A stretch of 64,000 nt of DNA from Sphingomonadaceae bacterium 3R27E2-A (GCA_005503165.1 SCNT01000001.1:124001-188000), one strand, 5' to 3'. Shown: positions 1 to 8,925, numbered from the stretch's first letter. A program made the numbers and translations. Notes: generated by a model from the letters alone, not told the origin.

Positions 1-668
1 GACAGCGCGCGCACCGCCGGTCCCGCATATTCGATGACATGGCCGGTCGCGCCGTCGACGCCGATGCGCCGCAGCAAGTGGAGCGCGAGATCCTTGGCCG
101 AAACGTGCGGCGTCAGTTCGCCATCGATGGTGACGCGCATGCCCAGCGACTTGCGCTGGCGGATCGTCTGCGTCGCGAGAACATGCTCGACCTCGCTGGT
201 GCCGATGCCGAAGGCGAGCGCGCCGAACGCGCCGTGCGTCGAGGTGTGGCTGTCGCCGCAGACGATCGTCATCCCCGGCAGCGAACGCCCCTGCTCGGGA
301 CCGACGACATGGACGATGCCGTTACGGTCGTCGCCCAGGGCGAAGCGCGCGATGCCGAAGCGGTCGGCGTTTGCCTCGAGCGCGGCGAGCTGCGCGCGTG
401 CCTCGGGATCGGCGACCGCGGCAACGCCCGCGGCCTGTCCCTCGGTCGGGACATTGTGGTCGGAGAGCGCGAGCGCCAGTTCGGGGCGGCGCACCGTCCG
501 GCCCGCGGCGGCAAGCCCGGCAAAGGCCTGCGGCGAGGTGACCTCGTGCAGCAGGTGCAGGTCGATATAGAGGATCGATTCGCCGTCGTCCTCGGCGACG
601 ACGTGCGCGTCCCATAGCTTGTCATAGAGCGTTTGTGGGCGTTCGCCGGCGTTCCGATTCCGCACCAT
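1..668 (-). CDS. leuC: 3-isopropylmalate dehydratase large subunit (LeuC) homologue, partial
   Basis: The first 222 codons of an aconitase-superfamily hydratase; the rest lies beyond the left edge. Visible family marks are [11 protein letters not shown] at the N-terminus, DHNVPT (residues 70-75) and [10 protein letters not shown] (137-146), all typical of LeuC. The three Fe-S ligand cysteines expected in the C-terminal half are outside the window. LeuC with LeuD isomerises 2- and 3-isopropylmalate. ATG at 668 is the first start in frame. A near-palindrome of the catabolic regulon lies 22 bases upstream, so this copy may be a catabolic paralogue rather than the leucine biosynthesis enzyme; that role is inference. 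Confidence 0.85.
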   Translation of the reverse strand, partial: MVRNRNAGERPQTLYDKLWDAHVVAEDDGESILYIDLHLLHEVTSPQAFAGLAAAGRTVRRPELALALSDHNVPTEGQAAGVAAVADPEARAQLAALEANADRFGIARFALGDDRNGIVHVVGPEQGRSLPGMTIVCGDSHTSTHGAFGALAFGIGTSEVEHVLATQTIRQRKSLGMRVTIDGELTPHVSAKDLALHLLRRIGVDGATGHVIEYAGPAVRAL

Positions 669-674
669 CTTACA

Positions 675-716
675 GCCTTTGCATGGTCGTTAGATATCTA
701 ACTATTATGCAAAGGC
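675..716. promoter_or_regulatory. nested palindromic operator upstream of leuC homologue
   Basis: TTAGATATCTAA at 690-701 is a perfect 12-base palindrome. It sits exactly at the centre of a second perfect inverted repeat, GCCTTTGCAT (675-684) and ATGCAAAGGC (707-716). The stretch AGATATCTAACT (692-703) matches the window-wide AGTTATATAACT motif at 10 of 12 positions. It ends 22 bases before the leuC start. Confidence 0.55.
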
Positions 717-743
717 ACCCGAAACGACAAGGCTTTGCCGCTA

Positions 744-1361
744 TCAGGCCGCGGCGAGTTCGCCGCGTGCCTGGCGGAACACCTCGAGGCTGCCCCCGAT
801 CGCGAGGCCGGCCATGATCGCCGCGACCGCGAGGTCGGGCCAGCCGCGCCCGGTCCCGAACACCCCGAGCGCCGCGCCGAGCACCGCGAGATTGCCGATC
901 GCGTCGTTGCGCGAACAAATCCACACCGAGCGCATGTTCGCATCCCCGGTGCGCCAGCGATAGAGCATCAGCGCGACCGCGACATTGGCGGCGAGCGCGG
1001 CGGCGCCGACGACGCCCATCGTCCCGGCATGCGGAGCCGTGCCGGTCATGAAACCCCAGAGCGTCGCGCCCAGCACGCCGAGCCCGAAGGCGAGCATCGT
1101 CGCGGCCTTGAACAGCGCCGCGCGCGCGCGCCAGGCGAGCGCCATGCCAGCAACGCCGAGGCTGATCGCATAATTGGCGGCGTCGCCGAGGAAATCGAGC
1201 GCGTCCGCCTGCAGCGCCCGCGAATCCGCCGCGACGCCCGCCGCGATCTCGACCGCAAACATGCCCGCGTTGATGATGAGCGCGATCCAGAGGACGCGCC
1301 GCCACTTGGGGTCGCCCAGCGCGGTCGTACCGCTTTTGCCGGCGCAGCATTGGTCCGCCAT
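744..1361 (-). CDS. cation diffusion facilitator family transporter, short form
   Basis: A 205-residue integral membrane protein of the CDF cation-efflux type, probably exporting a divalent metal from the cytoplasm. The N-terminus MADQCCAGKSG carries a Cys pair, and acidic residues lie in membrane segments (ADALDFLGD and SRNDAIGN), as expected for CDF metal sites. It lacks the usual cytosolic C-terminal domain. ATG at 1361 was chosen because upstream in-frame codons overlap the MerR-type promoter. It is divergent from a MerR regulator gene and shares its operator. The metal specificity is unknown. Confidence 0.8.
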   Translation of the reverse strand: MADQCCAGKSGTTALGDPKWRRVLWIALIINAGMFAVEIAAGVAADSRALQADALDFLGDAANYAISLGVAGMALAWRARAALFKAATMLAFGLGVLGATLWGFMTGTAPHAGTMGVVGAAALAANVAVALMLYRWRTGDANMRSVWICSRNDAIGNLAVLGAALGVFGTGRGWPDLAVAAIMAGLAIGGSLEVFRQARGELAAA

Positions 1362-1396
1362 GTGCCGAATCTCCTTGGGGTTTCGAGTCGACACCC

Positions 1397-1427
1397 TATA
1401 TGCACCCTGTAGCAACTACAGGGTCAA
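1397..1427 (-). promoter_or_regulatory. MerR-type promoter/operator
   Basis: An inverted repeat with arms ACCCTGTAG and CTACAGGGT separated by 3 bases (1404-1424) lies between a -35 TTGACC (1427-1422) and a -10 CATATA (1402-1397) reading toward the cation transporter. The 19-base spacer is the hallmark of promoters activated by MerR-family metal sensors. Confidence 0.85.
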
Positions 1428-1430
1428 GGC

Positions 1431-1844
1431 ATGAAAATCGGCGAACTCGCCCGCGTCACCGGCGCCAATATCGAGACGATCCGCTATTATGAACGCATCG
1501 GCCTGCTCCCCGAGCCGCAGCGGACCGCGGCCAATTATCGCAGCTATGGCGAAGCGCACCGCTCTCGCCTGGCGTTCGTGCGCCATTCGCGCGACCTGGG
1601 CTTCACCATCGAGGAGATTCGCTCCTTGCTCGACCTGTCGGACCATCCCGAACGCGACTGCGGCGAGGCCGACCGGATCGCGACGGGGCATCTGGAACAG
1701 GTCGAGGCGAAGATCGCGCAGCTCGAAGTATTGCGCGACGAACTGGCGCGGATCGTCGGGCGCTGCCGCGGCGGACTGGCGGGCGATTGCCGGGTGATCG
1801 AAGCGCTGGGTAACCACAGGATGTGCGAAAGCCACCACGCATGA
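1431..1844 (+). CDS. MerR family metal-responsive regulator (CadR/PbrR-like)
   Basis: A 137-residue MerR-family protein: N-terminal winged helix ([20 protein letters not shown], residues 3-22), dimerisation helix, and C-terminal metal loop. Cys77, Cys112 and Cys120 are placed as in the CadR/PbrR group for Cd/Pb/Zn, with a further Cys132 and His-His near the end. ATG at 1431 directly follows the operator. It should twist the 19-base-spaced promoter to activate the divergent transporter when metal is bound. Its last codons overlap the next gene (ATGA). The metal is inferred from the Cys pattern only. Confidence 0.88.
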   Translation: MKIGELARVTGANIETIRYYERIGLLPEPQRTAANYRSYGEAHRSRLAFVRHSRDLGFTIEEIRSLLDLSDHPERDCGEADRIATGHLEQVEAKIAQLEVLRDELARIVGRCRGGLAGDCRVIEALGNHRMCESHHA

Positions 1845-2179
1845 GCGGCCCGCTCGCGACGATCGGATGGTATATGCTCGCGGCCCTCGGCGAGATCGGC
1901 GGCTGCTTTGCCTTCTGGGCGGTGCTGCGGCTGGACAAGTCGCCCTTGTGGCTGGTGCCCGGCGCGCTCGCCCTCGCCTTTTTCGCTTATGCGCTGACCC
2001 GCGTCGAGGCCGATGCGGCGGGGCGCGCCTTTGCCGCCTATGGCGGCATCTATATCGCCGCGTCGCTGGTGTGGCTGAAGGCGGTCGAGGGGGTATCGCC
2101 CGACCGCTGGGACCTGCTCGGCGGGCTGATCTGCCTCGGCGGCGCGGCGCTGATCCTGTGGGGGCCGGGGCGCAGCTAG
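1841..2179 (+). CDS. YnfA/UPF0060 family small membrane protein
   Basis: A 112-residue, four-helix membrane protein with the family's [10 protein letters not shown] near residue 18, [16 protein letters not shown] in the third helix and [16 protein letters not shown] in the fourth. The UPF0060 family resembles small multidrug resistance proteins and its function is unsettled. The start ATG overlaps the stop codon of the MerR gene, so both are probably one transcript and the protein may contribute to metal or cation export. It ends convergently against the acyl-CoA ligase gene. Confidence 0.85.
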   Translation: MSGPLATIGWYMLAALGEIGGCFAFWAVLRLDKSPLWLVPGALALAFFAYALTRVEADAAGRAFAAYGGIYIAASLVWLKAVEGVSPDRWDLLGGLICLGGAALILWGPGRS

Positions 2180-3705
2180 GGCCAGTAGCGCTTTCGCACC
2201 GCCTGTTTGTAGAGCTTGCCCGTATCGTGGCGCGGCAGCGCCGGGTCGAAGTCGACAGAGCGCGGGCATTTGATCGGGCTGAGATGTTCGCGGCAATGGG
2301 CGATCAGCCGCGCGGCGAGGTCGGGACCGGCGGCGCTCCAGTCCTTCGGCTGGACCACCGCCTTCACCTCCTCGCCCATCTCGGCATGCGGCACGCCGAT
2401 CACGGCGACGTCGGCGACTTCGGGGTGCTGGACCAGGAGATTCTCGGCCTCCTGCGGATAGATATTCACCCCGCCCGAGATGATCATGAAGCTCTTGCGG
2501 TCGGTAAGGTAGAGATAGCCCTCCGCGTCGACATGGCCGATGTCGCCGAGCGTCGACCAGCCCGGATGCTGCGGATGGCGCGCCTCGCGGGTCTTGTCGG
2601 GATCATTGAGATACTGGAAGTCCCAGCCGCCCTCGAAATAGACGAGCCCGTCGACGTCCGGGCCGACCTCGGCGCCATCCTCACCGCAGATATGGAGCGT
2701 ACCCCAGTCGGCGCGGCCGACCGAGCCGGGATGGTCGAGCCACTCCTGCGGCGTGATGAAGGTCGAGCCATTCCCTTCCGACCCGCCATAATATTCATAG
2801 ACGATCGGGCCGAGCCATTCGATCATCCGGCGCTTGACCTCGACCGGGCACGGCGCCGCGGCATGGACGATTTTTTCGAGGGAGGAGATGTCGTAGCGCG
2901 CGCGGACCTCGTCGGGGAGCGCGAGCAGGCGGATGAACATCGTCGGCACCATCTGCATGAAGGTGACACGGTGCTTTTCGATCAGGCGCAGCACCTCTTC
3001 GGCGTCGAACTTCTCCATGATGATAACGGTCGCGCCGAGGCGATGCGCCGACATGCCGTAAGCGAGCGGCGCGGTGTGGTAGAGCGGCGCGGGCGACAGG
3101 AGGACGGCGTCGGGGCCGATACCGTAGCGCGCCGCCATGCGTTCGGCGAGCATATGCGGCGCGTCGGCGGGCTCGCCCGAGAGCGGGAGGCGGATGCCCT
3201 TCGGCCGCCCCGTGGTGCCCGAGGAATAGACAAGGTGATAGCCCGCCGATTCGTCGGCGATGCGGATGGCGGGCTGGGCTGCGACGGCGGTCTGCCAGGA
3301 AGGTGCGAGGCCGGTGCCAAGGTCGAAGATATGCGCGACCCCGGGGACCAGTTCGGCGCGCGCCGCGACCAGCGCCGCCGCGGCAGGCACATCGGCGTGG
3401 GTGACGAGCAGTTTCGAGCCGCTGTCGCTCAGGATATAGGCGGCTTCGTCGGACGTGAGCTGGCTCGAGATCGGGCAGAGATAGAGGCCGGCGCGCTGGG
3501 CGGCCCAGTAGATTTCGAAATATTCGCGGACGTTCTTCAGCCAGACCGCAACCGTATCGCCACGTTCGATGCCGAGCGAGCGGAACAATTGCGCGCCGCG
3601 ATTTGCGACGGCTTCGAGTTCGGCGTAGCTGGTGGTCGCGCCGTCGACCGCCAAGACGATCGCAGGACGATCGGGGGCCGCCTGTGCAAAATGCCGCGGA
3701 TGCAT
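2176..3705 (-). CDS. AMP-forming acyl-CoA ligase
   Basis: A 509-residue member of the ANL superfamily, activating a carboxylate to acyl-AMP and then acyl-CoA. The phosphate-binding loop [10 protein letters not shown] is at residues 161-170, followed by the YEYYGGSEG adenine motif, the hinge region [12 protein letters not shown], and a C-terminal HDTGKLYK with the catalytic Lys. ATG at 3705 is preceded by GGGAGA; longer in-frame starts run into the operator. The gene is divergent from another operon that encodes a second ligase, with a regulon motif between them. The substrate is unknown. Confidence 0.9.
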   Translation of the reverse strand: MHPRHFAQAAPDRPAIVLAVDGATTSYAELEAVANRGAQLFRSLGIERGDTVAVWLKNVREYFEIYWAAQRAGLYLCPISSQLTSDEAAYILSDSGSKLLVTHADVPAAAALVAARAELVPGVAHIFDLGTGLAPSWQTAVAAQPAIRIADESAGYHLVYSSGTTGRPKGIRLPLSGEPADAPHMLAERMAARYGIGPDAVLLSPAPLYHTAPLAYGMSAHRLGATVIIMEKFDAEEVLRLIEKHRVTFMQMVPTMFIRLLALPDEVRARYDISSLEKIVHAAAPCPVEVKRRMIEWLGPIVYEYYGGSEGNGSTFITPQEWLDHPGSVGRADWGTLHICGEDGAEVGPDVDGLVYFEGGWDFQYLNDPDKTREARHPQHPGWSTLGDIGHVDAEGYLYLTDRKSFMIISGGVNIYPQEAENLLVQHPEVADVAVIGVPHAEMGEEVKAVVQPKDWSAAGPDLAARLIAHCREHLSPIKCPRSVDFDPALPRHDTGKLYKQAVRKRYWP

Positions 3706-3726
3706 CGCTCTCCCTTCGCGCTTTTG

Positions 3727-3738
3727 AGTTATATAACT
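3727..3738. promoter_or_regulatory. regulon operator motif (perfect copy)
   Basis: AGTTATATAACT is a perfect 12-base palindrome between two divergent catabolic transcription units, 22 bases from the leftward ligase start. For the rightward unit a candidate -35 TTGAGT (3724-3729) overlaps it, with TTCTAT 18 bases further on. Confidence 0.65.
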
Positions 3739-3816
3739 ACGTTTACTTTCTATGTCGATTGACTTAATGACTGAGCAAAGGCGACAGACGGACGCCGCGG
3801 GAAAGGATCGAGTGAC

Positions 3817-4125
3817 ATGCAACTGAAGCCGGGTTCGCGCTGGAAATCGGCGGTATGCGATGCGCAGCTGGTCGTCGTGCGGCCGCCGAACGCGGCCGGC
3901 GAATTGCAGTGCGGCGGCGCGCCGGTGCTGCCGATCGACGACGCCAGCGCGCCGAGCGGCAACGTCAGCGCCGATTTCGCCGAGGGCGTGATGATCGGCA
4001 AACGCTATACGGATGAGGCCAGCGGGATCGAGGTGCTGGGAGCCAAGGCGGGCAAGGGATCGCTGGCGTTCAACGGCGTCGCCATGACGGTCAAGGGCGC
4101 GAAGCCGCTTCCCGCCTCGGACTGA
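3817..4125 (+). CDS. small conserved-looking hypothetical protein
   Basis: A 102-residue soluble protein with no signal peptide or membrane segment. It has two Cys (C14 in KSAVCDAQLVVVR and C32 in LQCGGAPV), which could form a small metal or thiol site. I do not recognise a named family, though similar short proteins seem to sit beside acyl-CoA ligases in other actinobacterial and proteobacterial catabolic clusters (memory, unverified). It is the first gene of a five-gene operon under a regulon motif, and the next ligase gene starts 5 bases after its stop. Function is unknown. Confidence 0.7.
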   Translation: MQLKPGSRWKSAVCDAQLVVVRPPNAAGELQCGGAPVLPIDDASAPSGNVSADFAEGVMIGKRYTDEASGIEVLGAKAGKGSLAFNGVAMTVKGAKPLPASD

Positions 4126-4130
4126 CCGCG

Positions 4131-5636
4131 ATGCGCACCCCGCTGCTCCTCGACATCGCCGCCGACGCCTGCAGCGAACGCCCGGCGGTCGGCGGGCGGG
4201 CGGACGGGATGGATTTCGCCGCCTATCGTGCGCGCGCCAGCCGGGTAGCAGCTTGGTTGACGGGCAAGGGCAAGGCGAACACCGCCTTCCTCGGCATGAA
4301 CGGCGACGCGCTGCCCGTGCTGCTGTTCGCGAGCGGGATGGCCGGCACGCCCTTCGTGCCGCTCAACTACCGGCTGGCCGATGCCGACCTCAACAAGCTC
4401 GTCGCACGCACTGCGCCCGCGGTGCTGATCGCCGACGACGACATGCTGCCGCGGATCGTATCGGTCGACGGCGTCGAACTGGTCGCACGCAGCGACTTCG
4501 AGGCCGAATTCCTGCAAGGCGAGTTGCCCGAGCCGGTGCTGCTCGACGAGGCCCAGAACGACACTGCGGTGCTGCTGTTCACCAGCGGCACGACGGGCGA
4601 GCCGAAGGCGGCGGTGCTGCGGCACGGCAACCTCACCTCCTATGTGATGTCGACGGTCGAATTCCTCGGCGCCGGTGAGGACGAGGCCGCGCTGGTGAGT
4701 GTCCCAAGTTACCATATCGCGGGCATTTCGGCGATTCTGACCGCGGCCTATGGCGGGCGACGGATCGTCTATCTGCCCGCCTTCACCGCCGAGGACTGGG
4801 TCGCGACAGCGGCGCGCGAGGGCATCACCCATGCGATGGTGGTGCCGACGATGCTCGATCGCATCCTCGACGTGATGGCGGCGACGGGCGAGACCCTCCC
4901 TGCCCTGCGCGCGCTGTCCTATGGCGGCGGCAAGATGCCCGAGCCGGTGATCGCGCGTGCGCTGGACATGTTGCCGCATGTCGCCTTCGTCAACGCCTAT
5001 GGGCTGACCGAGACGAGCTCGACGATCGCGCTGCTGGACGCCGAGGATCATCGCGCCGCCTTTGCCTCCGACGACCCTGCCGTGCGGCGGCGCATCGCGT
5101 CGGTGGGACAGCCGTTGCCGAGCGTCGAGCTCGAGATCCGGCGCGAGGACGGCAGCTGCTGCGCGCCGGGGGAGCATGGCGAAATCCATGTCCGCGGCGA
5201 GCAGGTGTCGGGCGAATATCTGCATAAAAAGGCGATCGCCGACGACGGATGGTTCGCGACCAACGACGCCGGCTGGCTCGACGCGGGCGGTTACCTGTTC
5301 GTCGAGGGGCGGCTCGACGACGTGATCGTGCGCGGCGGCGAGAATATCTCGCCGGGCGAGATCGAGGATGTGCTGCGCGGCTTCGACGATATCGCCGATT
5401 GCGCGGTGCTCGGCATCCCCTGCGAAAAATGGGGAGAAAAGGTCGTCGCGGTGATCGTGTCGCGATCGGGCGCGCCCGATACCGAAGCGATGGCGGCAAT
5501 GATCAAGGCAAAGCTGCGTTCGACGAAGACCCCGGAACAATGGTTTTTGCGCAAGGAACTGCCCTATAACGAGACCGGGAAGCTGCTGCGCCGCATCCTG
5601 AAGGCAGAACTGGCGGACGAGGTGTGCGCCGGGTAA
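4131..5636 (+). CDS. AMP-forming acyl-CoA ligase
   Basis: A 501-residue ANL-superfamily ligase. The P-loop TSGTTGEPK is at 151-159, the A5 motif NAYGLTETSS lies mid-protein, the hinge GRLDDVIVRGGENISPGEIE follows, and the C-terminal YNETGKLLRR carries the catalytic Lys. It is the second gene of an operon that continues with enoyl-CoA hydratase-like, CoA-transferase-like and amidohydrolase genes. This points to activation of an acid that is then processed by beta-oxidation-type steps. ATG at 4131 has only a weak ribosome site, consistent with translational coupling to the preceding gene. Confidence 0.9.
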   Translation: MRTPLLLDIAADACSERPAVGGRADGMDFAAYRARASRVAAWLTGKGKANTAFLGMNGDALPVLLFASGMAGTPFVPLNYRLADADLNKLVARTAPAVLIADDDMLPRIVSVDGVELVARSDFEAEFLQGELPEPVLLDEAQNDTAVLLFTSGTTGEPKAAVLRHGNLTSYVMSTVEFLGAGEDEAALVSVPSYHIAGISAILTAAYGGRRIVYLPAFTAEDWVATAAREGITHAMVVPTMLDRILDVMAATGETLPALRALSYGGGKMPEPVIARALDMLPHVAFVNAYGLTETSSTIALLDAEDHRAAFASDDPAVRRRIASVGQPLPSVELEIRREDGSCCAPGEHGEIHVRGEQVSGEYLHKKAIADDGWFATNDAGWLDAGGYLFVEGRLDDVIVRGGENISPGEIEDVLRGFDDIADCAVLGIPCEKWGEKVVAVIVSRSGAPDTEAMAAMIKAKLRSTKTPEQWFLRKELPYNETGKLLRRILKAELADEVCAG

Positions 5637-5645
5637 GACGGCGCG

Positions 5646-6629
5646 ATGATCACCCCCGATCACCTCGACGCAGACCGATTGTCGGCGCCCGGCGGCGAGC
5701 CGGTGCTGGTCGTCGATGCGGGCCGGTGGGTGCGGCCGAAGGCGCCGATCCAGGCGGTGGTGATCGGGGTCGACCGTGAAGGCGCTCTGCCAGCAGTCGT
5801 GGTCGACGATTTCGACCTGTTGGCGACCATAGTCGCGGATGCACCGCGCCCATGGGTATCCGTGGGGAGTCTTTCGCGTGTCGAGACACTGGCCGACGCG
5901 GTGCGTGCGAACCCGATCGCAGCGACGATCGCGACGCAGTTGCTGCGGCTGACCGCGAAAATGCCGCTGCCCGAAGCGCTGACCGCCGAATCCTTTGCCT
6001 ATTCGTCGCTGCTCGGCGGGGCGGAGTTTGCGCGCTGGCGGGCGGCGGCGGAGATCGAAGATGGCCCGCCGACGCCCGCCGATCCGGTGAGGATCGCGCG
6101 CGATGGCGACCGGCTGACGTTGACGCTCGACGATCCCGCCAATCGCAACGCGATGACCGCGGCGATGCGCGACGCGCTTTACGAGGCGCTGGCCAATGCG
6201 CTCGACGACCCGAGCAAACCCGACGTGCTGCTGCGCGGTGCGGGCAGATGTTTTTCGACCGGCGGCGACCTGCCCGAATTCGGGCGCGCGCGCGACCTTG
6301 CCGAAGCGCATCTGGTGCGCACGCTGCACAGCTGTGCGCGGGCGCTCGACGCGCTGGGCGCGCGGGGGACGGTGCGGGTGCACGGCGCGAGCGTGGGGTC
6401 GGGGCTCGAAGTGGCTGCCGCGGCGCACCACCGCATTGCCGCGCGCGATGCGTGGTTTCAGCTGCCCGAGCTGGGCATGGGGCTGGTCCCGGGCGCGGGC
6501 GGCACCGCGACCGTCGCGCGCGCGATCGGGCGGCATCGCACCCTGTGGATGCTGTTGTCGGGCAAGCGCGTCGGCGCGAAGCAAGCGATCGAATGGGGGC
6601 TGGTGCATGCAATCGAGGGCGGCGCATGA
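5646..6629 (+). CDS. enoyl-CoA hydratase/isomerase family protein with N-terminal extension
   Basis: A 327-residue protein whose crotonase fold begins only near residue 150 (LTLTLDDPANRNAM). The oxyanion-hole segment CFSTGGDLPEFG and GASVGSGLEVAAAA are present, as is LGMGLVPGAGGTATVARAIG. Classical hydratases are about 260 residues, so roughly 145 N-terminal residues are extra; they match no domain I recognise. It could hydrate, isomerise or hydrolyse an acyl-CoA. The stop overlaps the start of the CoA-transferase-like gene (ATGA), indicating coupled translation. Confidence 0.8.
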   Translation: MITPDHLDADRLSAPGGEPVLVVDAGRWVRPKAPIQAVVIGVDREGALPAVVVDDFDLLATIVADAPRPWVSVGSLSRVETLADAVRANPIAATIATQLLRLTAKMPLPEALTAESFAYSSLLGGAEFARWRAAAEIEDGPPTPADPVRIARDGDRLTLTLDDPANRNAMTAAMRDALYEALANALDDPSKPDVLLRGAGRCFSTGGDLPEFGRARDLAEAHLVRTLHSCARALDALGARGTVRVHGASVGSGLEVAAAAHHRIAARDAWFQLPELGMGLVPGAGGTATVARAIGRHRTLWMLLSGKRVGAKQAIEWGLVHAIEGGA

Positions 6630-7591
6630 CCGCGCTGCTCGATGCGGTTGCGGCGGCGGGCGAGCGGCTGGTGGCGGCATCGGCCGGGCGCATCGTCTTC
6701 GATCCGCGCCGCGCACTGTCGCGGCACGACGATCTGACGCTCGCCGAACCGGGCGAGTGGTCGCCGAACCGTCATTGCCGGATGGTAAAGTGCCGCAAGG
6801 GGTGGCTGGCCGTGTCGCTGGCGCGCGAGGAGGATCGCCAGCTGGTGCCGGCCTGGACGGGAACGGCGCTCGACGACGAGCCGTGGCAGGCGATCCGGGA
6901 CGCGGCGGATGCGCGCACGGCAGGCGAGATGGCGGCCGCCGCGGCGGAGCTGCATATGCCGGTAGCGCGCGTCGGGGAGGCCGAACCGCTTGCAGCGCCC
7001 GCATTGCAACCGTGCCAAGCCAAAGACGGGATCGTGCTCGACCTGTCCGCGCTGTGGGCGGGCCCCTATTGCGGGGCACTGCTGGCCGAGACGGGGCTTG
7101 GGTTGGTCAAGGTCGAGGGCGATGGGCGGCCCGACCCGACACGGCGGCACACGCCAGGGCTCGACGCCCGGTTGAATGGCAACAAGCGGCATTTGCGCAT
7201 GGCCTTGGAGGGTCCCGAACTGCTCGCGATGATCGGCGAGGCGCGGGTGCTGATCACCTCGGCGCGGCCGCATGCGCTGGCGCGGCTGAGGCTCGATGAG
7301 GAGCATCTGTTCCGGATCAACCCAGACCTGCTGTGGGTTGCGATCACCGCGCATGGGTGGCGCGGCGAGGCGGCGATGCGCGTGGGCTTCGGCGACGACT
7401 GCGCGGCGGCCGGCGGGCTGGTGCGCTGGGACGAGGAGCGCCCGCTTTTCGTCGGCGACGCGCTGGCCGACCCGTTGACGGGGCTGACCGCGGCGACGCT
7501 GGCGCTCGAGGCCTTGGCGGGGCAGCAAGGCGGAGTCATCGACGTTTCGCTCGCGCGGACCGCGGCGACTTTCGCAAAAGCGATGGCGTGA
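6626..7591 (+). CDS. atypical CaiB/BaiF (family III) CoA-transferase-like protein
   Basis: A 321-residue protein, shorter than the usual 380-410. Residues about 85-125 resemble the C-terminal part of a CaiB domain (RTAGEMAAAAAELHMPVARV). Residues 135-321 look like the N-terminal Rossmann part (GIVLDLSALWAGPYCGALLAE, then VKVE and LNGNKRHL). Asp257 or Asp258 in GFGDDCAAAGG lies where the catalytic Asp is expected. The order of pieces is thus C-part then N-part, as though cut from a tandem protein. Its start ATG overlaps the preceding stop, and its end overlaps the next GTG start. CoA transfer is plausible but not assured. Confidence 0.7.
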   Translation: MTALLDAVAAAGERLVAASAGRIVFDPRRALSRHDDLTLAEPGEWSPNRHCRMVKCRKGWLAVSLAREEDRQLVPAWTGTALDDEPWQAIRDAADARTAGEMAAAAAELHMPVARVGEAEPLAAPALQPCQAKDGIVLDLSALWAGPYCGALLAETGLGLVKVEGDGRPDPTRRHTPGLDARLNGNKRHLRMALEGPELLAMIGEARVLITSARPHALARLRLDEEHLFRINPDLLWVAITAHGWRGEAAMRVGFGDDCAAAGGLVRWDEERPLFVGDALADPLTGLTAATLALEALAGQQGGVIDVSLARTAATFAKAMA

Positions 7592-8922
7592 GCGAGAAGT
7601 TCGACCTGATCATCCGCAATGCGCGCGGGGCCGATGGTGCGCCGTTCGCGGTGGGGGTGCGCAATGGACGCATTGCGGCGATGGGGCCGGCGGTGGCCGG
7701 GCATGGCTCCGAATTTGACGCGCGAGGGCTGACGCTCGGCGGCGGGCTGCACGATCATCACCTGCATCTGCTGGCGACGGCGGCGCGGATGGAGTCGGTC
7801 GATCTGAGCGACTGCCGATGCGTCGATGCGGTGATCGCGAGGCTGCGTGCAGGAGCCGGGGCGCCGGGTGCTTGGGTGCGCGCGATCGGGTACGACGAGC
7901 GGATAGCGGGATGGCCCGACGGAGCGATACTCGATGCGTGGCTGCCCGATCGGCCGCTGCGGGTGCAGGATCGGACTGGTGGTTATTGGTTGCTCAATGG
8001 CGCGGGGATGGCACTGCTCGGCGAAGGCCCCTTCCCCGCCTGCGTCGAACGTGACGCGGACGGGAAACCCAACGGGCGTATCTGGCGCGGCGATGCCTGG
8101 CTGCGCGAGCGGATCGGCGGAACGCCGCCTTCGCTGGCGGCATTGGGCGCGAAGTTTGCTGCGTGGGGCGTGACGGGAGTTACCGATGCCGGGGCGTCGA
8201 ATGGCGCGGTCGAGGCTGCGCTGCTGGCGGGCGCGATACCGCAGCGGCTGGTGATGATGGGGACCGAGGCATTGCCCGCGGGCGAAGGTTATGCGCTGGG
8301 GCCGGTGAAGCTGCTGCTCGACGAGAATGACCTGCCGCCGGTCGAGGCCGTGGCTGGGCGGATCGTCGCAGCGCGGGCGCTGGGGCGGAATGTCGCGGCG
8401 CATTGCGTGACGCTGGGCGAACTGGTCTTCTATCTGGAGGCCCTGTCGGTTGCAGGCGGGGCTAAGCCCGGCGACCGGATCGAACATGGCGGGGTGATTG
8501 CGGCGAGCCTGATCGGCGACATCGCGGCGGCGGGGCTGACCGTGGTGACGCAGCCGAACTTCATCCATGATCGGGGGGATCGCTATCGCGCGCAGATGGA
8601 CGCAGACGAACTGAGCGACCTCTATCGGCTCGGCTCGCTGATACGCAGCGGAGTACGGGTGCTCGGCGGATCGGATGCGCCTTATGGCGATGCGAACCCG
8701 TGGGTGGCCCTGCGCGCGGCGACCGACCGGCGGACGCGGGGCGGCGAGGTGATCGGCGGCGGCGAAGCCGTCGGACGGGCGGAGGCGCTGGCGCTTTATC
8801 AGATGCCGCTTGTGGTCGGGGCGCCCGCAGACCTTGTGCTGTACCACTGGCCCGAGGATGCTAGCGCGCTCGGCACGGGGGCGCTGACGCTGATCGGCGG
8901 CGAGATCGTCTGGCAAGCTTGA
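7588..8922 (+). CDS. amidohydrolase family 3 metal-dependent hydrolase
   Basis: A 444-residue protein of the amidohydrolase superfamily. The metal-binding HDHHLHLL segment follows GGGLHD near residue 52, and later motifs are AAHCVTLGEL, DRIEHGG and the GGSDAPYG Asp. These enzymes hydrolyse C-N or C-O bonds such as amides, lactams or esters. The start is GTG at 7588, overlapping the CoA-transferase-like stop (GTGA) and giving VSEKFDLIIRNARG, the expected N-terminal strand. It is the last gene of the operon beginning at 3817. Its substrate may be a lactone or cyclic intermediate of the pathway (inference). Confidence 0.82.
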   Translation: MSEKFDLIIRNARGADGAPFAVGVRNGRIAAMGPAVAGHGSEFDARGLTLGGGLHDHHLHLLATAARMESVDLSDCRCVDAVIARLRAGAGAPGAWVRAIGYDERIAGWPDGAILDAWLPDRPLRVQDRTGGYWLLNGAGMALLGEGPFPACVERDADGKPNGRIWRGDAWLRERIGGTPPSLAALGAKFAAWGVTGVTDAGASNGAVEAALLAGAIPQRLVMMGTEALPAGEGYALGPVKLLLDENDLPPVEAVAGRIVAARALGRNVAAHCVTLGELVFYLEALSVAGGAKPGDRIEHGGVIAASLIGDIAAAGLTVVTQPNFIHDRGDRYRAQMDADELSDLYRLGSLIRSGVRVLGGSDAPYGDANPWVALRAATDRRTRGGEVIGGGEAVGRAEALALYQMPLVVGAPADLVLYHWPEDASALGTGALTLIGGEIVWQA

Positions 8923-8925
8923 GTT

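Noticed and set aside
1867..3762. A long open frame on the plus strand opposite the first acyl-CoA ligase
   Set aside because: The minus strand encodes a full ligase with all core motifs; the plus frame has no recognisable domain.
3751..3770. Second operator-like TTGACTTAATGAC near the first ligase
   Set aside because: It lacks the palindromic core and matches neither the GntR-type motif nor the TTGAC-N5-GTCAA repeat.
4005..7079. A very long open frame on the minus strand, opposite the ligase and hydratase genes
   Set aside because: It has an arginine-, alanine- and proline-rich composition with no family motif and is a by-product of high GC content opposite real genes.
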